This document shows positions 45,965 through 57,291 of a stretch of 64,000 bases of DNA, one piece after another. The position numbers and the translations under genes are program-made. The notes below the pieces were generated by a model. The model was not told the origin of the DNA and made no database searches. It saw only the letters and a list, made by a program, of their open reading frames with translations. The stretch is from Protea cynaroides (taxonomy: Eukaryota; Streptophyta; Magnoliopsida; Proteales; Proteaceae). The stretch is from assembly GCA_028583415.1 (NCBI GenBank), contig CM053270.1:1688001-1752000 (forward strand), written 5' to 3'. Each line of letters starts with the position of its first letter. The stretch's first letter is position 1.

Positions 45965-47751
45965 AAGAGAGAGAGAAAGAGGTGTTAAGAAGGGAAGATC
46001 TAGAGGAAAAAGAGAGAAGGATCAGAGAAAGCAGCAAGGAGGATGATGAGAAGATGTAAAGGAGAAAAGCAAAGTGAAGAAGCCTGAGGTAGGAGATCCA
46101 TTTTTGTCAGTTATTTTTTTCAAAGTCAAAGTATACTGCAAATGCATGTCTGAGATTGGTGTCTAGCATTAGGAAGATGCCTCTGTTTGCATAAGGTTCC
46201 TTGAGACAAAATGTTGGCCTCTGAGTCCTCTTTCTGACCATGTATTCGGATTTTATTTTCATGAGCTATATGATTTTATATTGATTTTATAGTACCATTG
46301 GCCAGAATCTAGAACAGACCTGACCAGTGTATTTGCATGTACTTGGGGAATATTTTCGACCTGCCTATGATCTCTTTTAGGATTAGGTTCCTTGAGACAA
46401 AATGTTGGCCTCTGAGTCCTCTTTCTGACCATATATTCAGATTTTATTTTCATGAGCTATATGATTTTATATTGATTTTATAGTACCACTGGCCAGAATC
46501 TGGAACAGACCTGACCAGTGTATTTGCTTGTACTTGGGGAATGTTTTCGACCTGCCTACGGTCTCTTTCAGGATTAGCTTCCTTGAGACAAAATGTTGGC
46601 CTCTGAGTCCTCTTTCTGACCATGAACTCGGATTTTATTTTCATGAGCTATATGATTTTATATTGATTTTATAGTACCACTGGCCAGAATCTGGAACAGA
46701 TCTGACCAGTGTATTTGCCTGTACTTGGGGAATGTTTTCGACCTGCCTATGGTCTCTTTTAGGATTTGCTTCCTTGAGACAAAATGTTGGCCTCTGAGTC
46801 CTCTTTCTGAAGATATCTTTTAAGAATTTTTTGAGTAAGTACAGTGCCCTATGTGCCCATTTTGGTCCAGCCTGACAAAGATGTCATCTTGCTGCGTGTT
46901 CCATCATGTTTTGATTGATTCTCATATGCTTTGGTTGTTTCTCACATGCCATATTTGATGCTATATTTGTTCACATGCTATGTTTGGATGCTCGTATGCA
47001 TACACTACTATAATTGGAATGGTCACACTGCCATAATTGGAATGGTCACACTGCCATAATTGGAATGATCACACTGTCATAATTGGAATAATCACATTGC
47101 CATGATTGGAATGCTACACATGCTTATTGCCATATTTGTCTACTACACTTGCTCACATGCTATATTGGATGATTACTGCCATGATTGGATGCACACTGCT
47201 ATATTTGGAATACTACCACTGCTATAGTTGAAATGTTTTCATTTGCCATATTTGTTTTGGAAAGAAAAAAAAATAGAAAAAATAGTAACTAGGGCAAGAT
47301 ACACCCTAAAATGGAAATAATTGAACAATTAGGGTAAAAAAAACTCTAAAAATGGAAAAATAGCAATTAGGGTAGGAAACCCTAAAAAATGAAAATCACA
47401 ATGAAAAGGGATAGGAAACCCTAAAAACCTAAAAATAGAAACAATAAAAATGGTAGGAATTTAGGTCTCATCCCTAAATCCTATTGATAAAAATGGAAAC
47501 AATAAAAATAGTAGGAATTTAGGTCTCATCCCTAGATCCTATTCACAAAAATGGAAAGAATTTGGTACACATCCCAAATAAAGATGGTAGGAATTTAGGT
47601 CTCATCCCTAGATCCTATTGACAAAAATTAAAATAATTTGGTACACATCCGAAATAAAAATGGTAGGAATTTAGGTCTCATCCCTAGATCCTATTGACAA
47701 AAAATGGAAGGATTTTGGTACACATTCCAAATCCGACTCTCACAAATTTTT

Positions 47752-47817
47752 GAACTACGTCGTACCTGATTTCTAAGGCAAACCCTAGAATACGTAGGCA
47801 ATTTGGGAATCCCAAAT
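47752..47817 (+). other. Structured two-hairpin module, right LTR copy R1
   Basis: As L1 but with intact outer arm CGTAG; ATTTGGGA/TCCCAAAT second hairpin ends at 47817. Confidence 0.65.
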
Positions 47818-47937
47818 ACGGTACAAAGCCACCCATCAACCATACATCCAGCATAAACTTCAACTTGAACAACAAAGAATCTAATTGAAGCAAATGCATA
47901 AATCACTTTCATAATCTTTAATCACAAAACCCATTTT

Positions 47938-48006
47938 GAACTACGTTTTTGGACTTGATTTTCAGGATTGGAATGCGTAGGCAGTTTGAGATGTCTTACA
48001 CATCTC
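47938..48006 (+). other. Structured two-hairpin module, right LTR copy R2
   Basis: As L2. The inner arm is TTCA instead of TCCA, still able to pair with TGGA through a wobble; GAGATGT/ACATCTC ends at 48006. Confidence 0.65.
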
Positions 48007-48481
48007 AGATTCAGTCCAAGACCGCACCATCTTTGGTCCAGTTCACTGTATAATATTGTACATTACATTTACTTGTTTATTTACTTTAAAACATGATTGG
48101 CTGAACCCTAGGTTAGAATAACTTAGCAACTTGGTTTAGGACATCCCCCATTGAACCCTAGTCATCCAGTTGACCAAGCACAGTCAAAATTAAAATTTAA
48201 GGAAAGTTTAGGAGGCCGATATTGATCGGGCGGTTTGGGTGCCTAACACCTTCCCATAACCGTACCCTGAATACTTACCCGATCTCTTGCAGACCAAAGA
48301 ACCGATACATTGGGTCACGAGTCAATAGAAGTCTTACCTTAGGGTGAGGCTACATTTCTAGAGGTCCTAGACCTTAATCTAGGTGGTGACTCTAACAGAA
48401 CAAATCGATCTTCATCGATACAGGATACACATTTTTATCCCGAGGATGATCACGTCGATTTTCCGTTGTCCTCACAAAGTG

Positions 48482-48717
48482 ATGTAAAGATATTTGGTTT
48501 ATATTTGAAATTTGAATAATTGAATACTTTATTTAAATTTATCAATAGATACTCAGTTCATTTATTTAAAACTTTCACTGTATTATTTATATTCTGATTG
48601 TGCTTATGTGCAATGGTTTATATGAGTGGACACGGTCTTATAGAGATCCTAGTGTGAACCGTTGGTTCAGTGACAGTTATCTCACACTTCTGGTTCAGCC
48701 GAAATTGGGGTGTGACA
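48482..48717 (+). mobile_element. Tekay-like solo LTR, right piece
   Basis: Continues from 34065 (ATGTAAAGATATTTGGTTTA) to GGGGTGTGACA at 48717, matching 56731-56966. Followed by the target duplication ATCAC. Confidence 0.93.
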
Positions 48718-49330
48718 ATCACTCTAGGTAATTCTTCATATTTTGATTCTACCTGTTGTAATCACATGACTAATAATCTTGGTTTTTTCTCTTCAAACAC
48801 TCCAAACATTCATATTCTAAATATCCAAACTACTGACGAATCTATTATGAATGTCACACATATTGGAACTATCTCAATATCAAATCTCTTCCTTCCAGAC
48901 ACATATCTTGTTCCTAACCTCACTTTGAATCTTATTTCTATTGGTCAACTATGTGATCTTGGTTTTGATGTCATTTTTTCTTCTTCTGGCTATCGTGTGT
49001 AGGATCCTTAGACTCGAACAACTCTTGGGATAGAACGTAGATGTGGGAGGCTATTTCAGCTCACATCTCTTCAGCTTCCCATACCAAAATTCTCATTACC
49101 CCATCTTGTTGAATCAACTCCATATCGCTCTACATCCAACATCAGGCATTCTCGCCTAGGTCATCCTTCTTTTGTTCTTTTTACATTCTTTACTTTCCAG
49201 TGGTCATTTAGGTATTGTATGTGATGACATGATTGATTGTGTATCATGTAAGCTTGCAAAACAAAATGCTTTGCTCTTTTCTATAAATAAATCAATTTTT
49301 GTTGCTCCTTTTGATTTGATTCTGTTTCAG
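48718..49330 (+). pseudogene. copia protease and pre-integrase zinc region, truncated
   Basis: Continuation of the copia pol. Protease-like YFDSTCCNHMTNNLGFF has the catalytic Asp but DST instead of the usual DSG, followed by TYLVPNLTLNLISIGQLCDL. After a stop (~49001) come the pre-integrase region with RHSRLGHPSF and the Cys pair CVSCKLAKQNALLFS. The frame shifts near 49170, and the sequence ends near 49330 before the integrase core. RT and RNase H are absent from the window, so this copia element is cut by the next transposon or by a deletion. Confidence 0.82.
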
Positions 49331-50279
49331 CCCTGATCCGTCCTGTAGGTCCACCAAGCTTACTAGACCTGCAAGACAAGCAAAGCCAAGGGGGGGAGGT
49401 GGGCTTGTTGCCCCAGGTCCACTCCGATGCCAAAGTTAGGGCTCTGTGAACAGTTAATGGGCTCGGTGTCAAGCCCACAAAGATATTTAGAAAATGTGTG
49501 GGGTAGGTGAGAGATTCTCCGTCCCAGGTGTCAGAGCGAGAATCCCAAGGATGAGTAATGAGTAATAAATGTTCTCGTACTTGTAATCTTGGGATTTGCC
49601 CTATTTATAGTGAATAGTGTATATTTTCAAAATGCCTCTTTTGCCCTTTGCTCTTGTGTCCGAGTTGGTGAAGATGCTTTCTTATGTCGAATTGGGGATC
49701 TCCACGTGGCTGGTGAAGATGCTTTCTTGTGTCGAGTTAGGGATCTCCACGTGGCTCGTTGGTCGAGTCCTACGTGTCTAGGATATAATGACAGCATGGC
49801 ATAATTCCCCAATACTTGCCTCGTTGCCCTGCTGAATCTGTAGGGTTCGACTGAGCAAAGAAGAATGATGGAATTTTCCCCCAAAAACTTGCCTCGTTGC
49901 TCTATGGAATCCGTAAGGTTCGGCTATGCATACATTCCTGTTAATATGGAGCAGGTGCTGTTACGATGTTCGCAATGTGGGAGACTGATGCGGATCTGGA
50001 AGTTGGGGGTGAGTACCTCGTCACCGTGGCCCAATCACGTCGGCCAATTTTATTATGGTGAGGCATTATGAACAGGTCGGTGCGGATTGGGACGACATGA
50101 ACCGGCAGGGATGGATAGGCCGATATGGCTGCACCGATGTAACTTTTCGATGTGGCTAGACCGATGAGGTTTAGCCGATGGGAGATGACCGTTGTGAGAT
50201 GACCGATGTGAATTTACCCGATGTGACTGCACCGATGTGGCGGGCCGCTTTTGACCGGACCGATATGGGGACCTCGGAC
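49331..50279. other. Upstream part of an unclassified transposon
   Basis: Non-coding. Contains a 45-bp direct repeat (49667-49756), two GCCTCGTTGC...GTAAGGTTCG-type repeats (49815-49930) and many CCGATGTG motifs (50060-50290). Boundaries and superfamily cannot be set from the window. Confidence 0.5.
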
Positions 50280-51260
50280 AGTTCACATCGGTCTACTTGA
50301 AGAGATCAGCCGAGGTGATCATGGGATTGGCACGTGGTCCAAGCTGTTTTGACTGATGTGGGCACTGCGGCCAATACACATTGGTCTTTTCTTTGGGGAA
50401 GATATTCTGAGGTAATCACGGGGCTGTCACGTGATCCGAACTGACTTGACCGATGTGGCCACTGCGGCCAATACACATCGGCTTTTTCTTTGGGGAAGAT
50501 ATTCCGAGGTGATCACGGGGTTGTCACGTGATCCGAGCTGACTTAACCGATGTGGGCACTACGGCCAATACACATCGGCTTTTTCTTTGGGAAAGATATT
50601 CCGATGTGATCACGGGGCTGTCACGTGATCCGAGCTGACTTGATCGATGTGGGCACTGCGGCCAATACACATCGGCTTTTTCTTTGGGGAAGATATTTCC
50701 ATGTGATCACGGGGTTGTCACGTGATCCGAGCTGACTTTACCGATGTGGGCACTGCGGCTAATACACATCGGCTTTTTCTTTGGGGAAGATACTCCGATG
50801 TGATCACGGGGCTGTCACGTGATCCGAGCTGACTTGACCGATGTGGGTACTGCGGTCAATACACATCGGCTTTTTCTTTGGGGAAGATTTTTCGAGGTAA
50901 TCACGGGGCTGTCATGTGATCCGAGCTGACTTGACCGATGTGGGCACTGCGGCCAATACACATCGGTTTTTTCTTTGGGGAAGATACCCCGAGGTGATCA
51001 CGGGGCTGTCACGTGATCCGAGCTGACTCAACCAATGTGGGCACTGCGGCAAATACACATCGGCTTTCTCTGTGGAAGGTTTTTCCGCAGTGGTCACGGG
51101 GTTTTCACGTGAGCCGTGCTGTCTCGACCGATGTGGGCACTACGGCCAATACACATCGGCTTTTTTCTTTGGGGAAAATTTGCCGAGATGATCACGGGGC
51201 TGTCACATGATCCAAGCTAACTTGATCGATGTGAATGCCACGGTAACTCCAACTTGTACT
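50280..51260. repeat. 97-bp tandem array upstream of transposon gene
   Basis: About ten units; the CCGATGTGG anchor recurs at 50354, 50451, 50548, 50645, 50742, 50839, 50936, 51033 and 51130. Each unit has AATACACATCGG, TTTTTCTTTGGGGAAGAT and GATCAC...TCACGTGATC, which contains a CACGTG box and an inverted repeat. Position upstream of a TATA box suggests an enhancer-like role (inference). Confidence 0.9.
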
Positions 51261-51497
51261 TGAAGGAATTTGCTGAAGTGTCACGGGTTTGACACGTGAG
51301 TAGCAGGAATTTTGCCGATGTGACCTGTCCAATGCAACCTGTCAGATGTGGATCTGGGTCCAGTCATGGATCCGGGTCGAGTACGTGGATACCGTAAGGC
51401 GGGACCTGATCGACAAACCCGAAAAGCATCGTCAGTAATAAATGCACCATTTCGGTATGCCAATGGTGAGGTGCCATGTGGAGTGCCTTCAATAGAG

Positions 51498-51508
51498 TGT
51501 ATATATAA
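51498..51508 (+). promoter_or_regulatory. TATA box of the transposon gene
   Basis: GTATATATAAAGG, about 180 bp upstream of the ATG at 51684. CACATCGG-type motifs also occur just downstream (51562-51600). Confidence 0.55.
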
Positions 51509-51683
51509 AGGGGTGGTGGGGTATGGAGGGCCCTCATTCTGAAGTTACTATGAAGATTTGACTGCTCACATCGGCTCGGTTGTCTGACATCGGTTCGGCT
51601 TCATCGACTTGTTGATATCAGATCGGCCCGGGATTCCATTCACCACGTAATTCGTAAGTTTTTTCTAACTTTTTTTCTTAACC

Positions 51684-54181
51684 ATGGTTAACGAGGGTAG
51701 GGAGACCGAGGTGGAAGTAGACATTGAGACCGTGGGGTCGTCTCCCAGCAGCAGCAGCTCGACTTCGTCTGGCTGTGGGTCGACCATGAACACGTCTTCG
51801 GCAAGTGGGACTGTTGAGCGGGTATCTGAGGGTGGTGCCAAGACCGAACTGAGAACAAAGGAATCTACTGAACGTAGTCGGTCTGGAATGACATCTGGCA
51901 TGTCTCGGCACGAGCTTCTGGCGGGGGTCTCGACACACGAGATAGGGTCCGAGGTCATAATTCAGGCTCGAGAGGAGGCCGACGCTCCCCCTGAGTTTGA
52001 TGCAAGGGATGAGGTCTGTCTTCTGACCAAGGCTGAATTCGGTAGCCTTTGAAAATCTACCAAATACCAAACGATGTAGAAATTTGAATGCCCGCCACTG
52101 GGGAGCGGGCCTGCTGGAGTCGCCAGTCTGAGCTATGCGTCAATGTCGAGATGTTCAAGGCCAGATTCTGCGTGCCAGTACCACGGCTGGTGGCCGAGAT
52201 TTTAAAGTACTACTAGGTGGCCCCAATCCAGCTGATGCCAAACTCCTGGAAAAATATGATCGCCCTCATCATCTACTTCAAGAGTCTGGGGCATAGACCG
52301 ACCCTCAATATGTTCTGAGCCATGTTCACCTTCAACGACTGTTGCAAGACGAGGTGGTATTATTTTGCTAAGAAACCCGACTTCGGTGATCTTCTGGCAG
52401 ACAAACCGACCTTGATTAAGCTTTGGAAGAACAAGTTCTTTTACATCCGAGGTGAGAATGTAGTCTTGGAGAATGTATGGAAGAAGTTGGATGCGGAGAC
52501 GCTCAACACGAACATGCCCCTACTGCCCGAAGAGTTCGAGCTGCTGCGGCGTGCTCGTCAATCTGAAGGGACTCCCATCCGAGTGGCCGACCTGAGGGAC
52601 CCTCTTATTTTATATGAAAACCGACTGTGTGAGTATTTCTGACATAGCGTTTGCGGACATCAACCCACTAACTGGGCTAATTTTGTTTTTGTATGTTGCA
52701 GTGATGCTGTCCAAGGAGTACTTGATGGAGTTGAGGAGGAAGGAAGCCGCCAAAAAGGAGGCCGCGACGAAGAGGTCCCAGGATGAACAAGCTATGAAGG
52801 CATCAACGGACCGGCATAGTGGTGAGGGGGATGCGGCATGGAAACCCGCCAAAAGATCACGTAAGCTATCCCCTGACTCCGCCTTGGCCGAGGCCGCTTG
52901 TATCTATGCCATGCCTCTGATTCCTCGGTACCGTGTTCTTAACTTTTCAGGAAAGGGGACCGCCGCGGCCACGCCTGAGGCCGTTCTTGTGTTGGGTGAG
53001 TCTGCGGGGACAAGTGGGACTAGACATCCGACCCCAGTACGTCCACAGCAAAGATCTACCTCACCATCTGCTAGGCCGAGAGTGATTATGGGGCAGGGGG
53101 GAGTGGTGAGCGATGTCTGACGCATTCCACCCATGGGCCCATCACCTTGGAATAGGATGGGCGATGAGCAGGCATTCTGGCCTGACTGGGCCTTGACCGA
53201 GGATGACACGGCGATGGGTGACATCCGTGCCGCCCAAGAGCTGATGAAGGGAGCCATTCTACCTCGGGATCGGGCGCTGGTATAGGAGCTACCCACACCC
53301 TCTCTAATCTCAGGTGCAGACACCCTGGCCGCATCGGTAAGTTGCATTTCATTTCATGTCATATTCATTTTTTCATCATTTTTTTAACTGGATTACATGC
53401 CTAATTCATGATTGTTGCCTTGGTGTAGCTCGGAGTGTACACAGAGACCTTGAAGCAGCGTGCCGAGGGAACGGCCAAGGACCTGGCTGATACGGACCGC
53501 AAGATGCATGAGGCCGAGGAGCAGAGGGAAGACGCCAGGACGCAGCTTCGGTACAAGGAGCGGGAGGTTACGGGAGGTTACCTCTCTGTCAGCCGAGGTC
53601 ACTCGCCTCCAGGACGAGAATGAAAAAATGCACGAGGAGAAACACCATACCCAAGAGGTGGAAAAGGCTAGGGAAGACCGAATAAATCAGCTGCAGTCAT
53701 CGTTGGAACGTGCAAGGGAGCGCGGGATGAAGTTCAAGGATTCCTTTCTGAAGACCCGATCCATTGCTGTAGGGGCGGTCCAGCTATATCAGAAGTTGGA
53801 GGACTTCAAGGAGTTGGTGGGGCGGTATTCTCTCCATAGCTTCACCCAGGGAGCGCTGGCCTTAAAAGAATATGTAGATGAAAAGGCTCCCGGGGTGGAC
53901 TATATCGACGCCGAGTGCCTGAACCCTGTTGAAGTGTCGATCGAGATACCGTCAATGGACGACACCGAGATTCTTCGACAGCTGAACAAGGTCTTTGAAA
54001 GAGAGGATCCTCCCGCTTCCCCCGATGTCGATGATGAGACTCCGATGACCCCCAGGGCGGTACGGCTTCTCCCACAGGTCCTCCTCGCACTCCTGGTGGT
54101 TCTCTTCCTCGGAACGCTGACGAAGCTAGCAGCAACGGGGTGATTCCCCAAGAAGAGACGACCTATAACTTTGTAACATAA
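51684..54181 (+). pseudogene. Transposon gene with 'putative gypsy type transposon' domain (PF04195-type) and coiled-coil tail
   Basis: First exon reads MVNEGRETEVEVDIETVG and a Ser-rich segment. After stops and frame changes (52048-52320) a conserved core follows: VEMFKARFCVPVPRLVAEIL, APIQLMPNSWKNMIALIIYF, FTFNDCCKTRWYYFAKKPDF, NKFFYIRGENVV, LLPEEFELLRRARQSEG. This resembles PF04195, known from transposon-linked plant genes; the match is by motif memory. Likely introns: 52628-52701, 52867-52951, 53340-53429 (GT...AG). The last exon is a charged coiled coil (AEVTRLQDENEKMHEEKHHT) ending EETTYNFVT at 54181 after another frame change near 54058. A tandem duplication of CGGGAGGTTA (53561-53580) shifts the frame. 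Function unknown. Confidence 0.7.
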
Positions 54182-54679
54182 AATTTTGTAACTCTCTTTT
54201 TTTTTTCTTCTCTTTTTTTTTTTTTTTGTACCAACGTGGCGCCCCAGTATCTGCTGTAAGGGGGGTCCCGATTTATGAAATGTAGAACGACCTTTACTTG
54301 AACGCTTTTGTTGTGAATTGACATTGTGCCTGACATGAAAAGTGTTATTTATTTGCTTTCATTTATTTCCTTTGACTATGCCCGACGTGAAAAAGTAAAT
54401 TGACTATATGCCAACGTGACTGTGCCGAGGTTAAGGTCGGGGTTGTCTACCCTCCTCGGCCTATGTAGTTGGTGAACTCTTTGGGCCGTATGGGTCGCAA
54501 TTCCGCTTGGAACCAAGTCTACTTTCCTCGACCTAAAGAGTTCATCAGTTGGTGAACTCTTTGGGCCGTATAGGTCTCAGTCCGGCTCGAAACCGTGTCT
54601 ACCCTCCTCGGCCCAATGTGTTTCCCAGTGGGTGAACTCTTTGAGCCACATGGGTATCAATTTGGCTCGAAACCGTGTC
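54182..54679. repeat. 3' flank of transposon gene with 80-bp repeats
   Basis: A poly-T tract (54199-54227), then an 80-bp repeat anchored on GGTGAACTCTTTGGGCCGTA at 54471, 54551 and 54631, containing CTCGGCC and GGCTCGAAACCGTGTCT. Cut at 54680 by a Tekay-like element. Confidence 0.8.
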
Positions 54680-56966
54680 TGTAAGACCCGCACTCCATAA
54701 ACCCGGTCTAAACCTTGATTTCATGTGGTAGCAGGTCTTCCGATCATCACCGGGTCAGACGGGACGAGCGGATGACAATCAGGTACGAAATCGGACCAAA
54801 GACGGTCAAATAATCATGATTTTATGTTGACCGGTCGATGGTACCGGTCGACCGGTGTAGTCTGTGCAGCAGACTACTGAGATCCAGAAATTTGATTTTG
54901 CGGGTCCTACTTTCCTAAACCCTAATCCTAGGACTTTCCTAATCCTAATAGACTTCTTAAACCCTAATCCTAGCCTATTTAAACCCCTGTAAACCTCATA
55001 AATCCCTTCCATTAATTCTCACAAACCCTAGAGAGGAGAAGGAGATTAGAGAAGGAGAAGGAGCTAGGAAGAAGAAGGAAGTGCCGCCATTGCCGTTCGA
55101 CGGCGCTCACCTTACGTCAGTCGACGGTAAGTGTTTGAATCATCCCTCTTACATTATGACTCTAGGATAGTTAGTATGGTTGGATCAATACCACGCAAAG
55201 CAGGTATTGATCTAAACCCTAATTGGTCATTAAACCCTAATTTGCCGTCAAACCCTAGATTCAAGTTCTAGTATGATTATCATCAAAACTAGACTTGAAT
55301 GAGTTGGAGACAACTCTAACTCAAAGCTTAGACTTAGAATGGATCGGAGAAACCCTAGAAATCCATGGAGAATGATCGACGGCATTCAAAAAACCTAAAG
55401 TATGGTCAGAGACATACCGGTCGACCATACCGGTTGCCAGTTTTCCCACAGAGCTGCGATCGGTATGTTGCGACTAGTCAGCTCTGAAAGGCTGGTTTTG
55501 AACTCTGTTGGTTTTCCAACCAACGTGAAACCCTAAGAAATTATTCTAATGGAACACTAATATTATGTAGGACTCTGTGATAGCACGTTTGGATCTTACG
55601 ACATGGAGCAAGCTATCAAACGAGCGTCAGGTAAGGGAATCTGACCTAAACCCTAATAATTAATGGACAGTAAATCATTGTTAATAACCCTTAATATATA
55701 TGGTGTGATGTTTATGCATATTCACATGTCATCTTTTATTTCCAATTATTATTATTGTTCATGCATGTTCCATATGCTAGAATGTAATTGTTAGTCATGT
55801 GATTGTTTTCGTTGGTGTGTGGAATGGGAAGGGCCTGGGGCCTGGGATCATTCCTCACACTGGCACCTTTTGTAGTATTCTATCTTAGCATGCTTGGTAC
55901 GGGTGGGGCATCAGGGGAAGGTCGTGGTACTGTGGTCTCTGGCATGTGGCCTCTGGCCTGGCCACAAGGTCGTGGCACTGTGGTCTCTGGCATGTGGTCT
56001 CTGGCCTGGCCACGATGCTTTAGCTCTATCTCTATGCCGTAGAGAGTTATGTTGGGATAGGTCTACTTGCGTATTGTTCTGTCTTAGTATGCTTGATGTG
56101 GTTAGGGCATCAGGGGGAGGTGTGGCATTGTGGTCTCCAGCCCGGCCAGCATGCTCTAGCTCTATCTCTATGTCGTAGTGAGCTGTACTAGGATGGAGCC
56201 TAAATTGATGGCATATAGGATTGGTTAGTTGCGAGCCCAGTTTGCAAGCCCTAGCCAGTAGGGGCTTATGTATTGGTATGGCTAGAGTATCAGGGGAGGT
56301 ACGGGGATACCTTAGCTCTATCTCTATTCCATGATGGGTGCATGTGGGTCGGTGGTGGTGTGATCTACTGTGCGATGCCACACACTCGTGTATAGAGGTG
56401 CGGGGGCCTCCAATCCTTTCTATAGCACATTGCAAACTTAAACCAGACCACAGCATAAAATGATTGTTACTCATGCATAATATTGTGAAACTGTATGGTT
56501 GTCTTATTGAGCTAAGTTGTGAGCTCACCCTTTGTACGTACACTATTTTGAGATGTTGATGCATGTTACACGGTGGATGACTATATGAACGCTCCGGTGT
56601 ATGGTGGCGTTGTTGCTCTGGACGTACAGGCAGGAGAGGACGAGCATGACGCTTCATGCGAGTATTCTTTCTGCGTGTACCTTTGATTGGATTTTATTTA
56701 TTTTAATTATTTTTAGTTGGATTAAAGTGATGTAAAGATATTTAGTTTATATTTGGGTTTTGAATAATTGAATACTTTGTTTAAATTTATCAATAGATAC
56801 TCAGTTCATTTATTTAAAGACTTCCACTGTATTATTTATATTCTGATTGTGGTTATGTGCAATGGTTTGTATGAGTGGACACGGTTTTATCGAGATCTTG
56901 GTGTGAACCGTTGGTTCAGTGATGGTTCACTCACAGTTCTGGTTCAGTCGGAATTGGGGTGTGACA
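54680..56966 (+). mobile_element. 5' LTR of plus-strand Tekay-like element (ACCGGT subfamily)
   Basis: 2287 bp from TGTAAGACCCGC to GGGGTGTGACA. ACCGGTCGACCGGT cluster at 54825-54860, TATA, leader and donor, second cluster at 55415-55470, then TAGCTCTATCTCTAT blocks (56023, 56157, 56313). The left flank is GTGTC; the 3' LTR is not in the window. Confidence 0.95.
54975..55127 (+). promoter_or_regulatory. LTR promoter and leader: TATA box plus splice donor
   Basis: TATA CTATTTAAACC (54975-54985), a GA-rich leader, then GTCGACG|GTAAGTG with the candidate intron from 55127. Confidence 0.55.
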
Positions 56967-56969
56967 ACT

Positions 56970-56981
56970 TGGTATCAGAGC
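56970..56981 (+). other. Primer binding site (initiator tRNA-Met type)
   Basis: TGGTATCAGAGC three bases after the LTR. Confidence 0.96.
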
Positions 56982-57218
56982 TCTTAGGCTCTGTCCAACA
57001 GACCATATTGCACTTAACTAAGTCGATGAACTGAGATAGGAAAATTTAAAAGTCTTAATACAAACACACCATAAGCATTGTTTGATACCTGAGGCTGATT
57101 AAGAAAGAGCATAATATACTATATTAAATATGAAATTTAATAATGCACATGCTCTAGTAGAAAGAACCATAAAACTTTCATTAAAGACCAAAAGTGATAA
57201 GATAATAGTGCTACAGGC

Positions 57219-57243
57219 TACAGTCCACAAGCCGGACAGTTAC
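57219..57243. promoter_or_regulatory. Conserved hairpin between PBS and antisense gene (copy 4)
   Basis: Core GTCCACAAGCCGGAC with TACA and AGTTAC flanks. Confidence 0.55.
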
Positions 57244-57291
57244 CCTGATACATAAACATATCAAGAAAGAAAAGAAAGAAATAACACTCTA

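Larger units (their letters stand above)
34066..48476 (+). mobile_element. 14.4 kb non-autonomous LTR element (LARD-like, Tat-type PBS)
   Basis: Complete element with two long LTRs (34066-38693 and 43817-48476), a 5.1 kb internal region with no recognisable gag or pol, and a perfect 5-bp duplication AAGTG (34061-34065, 48477-48481). LTR lengths and a non-coding middle resemble plant LARDs. The PBS-like sequence next to the left LTR resembles that of Tat-lineage Ty3/gypsy elements. It must depend on another element for its proteins. The very similar LTRs indicate a fairly recent insertion. Confidence 0.92.
43817..48476 (+). mobile_element. Right LTR of the LARD-like element
   Basis: 4660 bp, TGTAAGCACCCC to CCTCACA, closely matching the left LTR apart from microsatellite length (longer TA run near 44990-45030) and short indels. 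Confidence 0.93.

Noticed and set aside
50280..51260. CRISPR-like regular array
   Set aside because: Units are contiguous 97-bp tandem repeats without unique spacers, in a plant nuclear transposon context.
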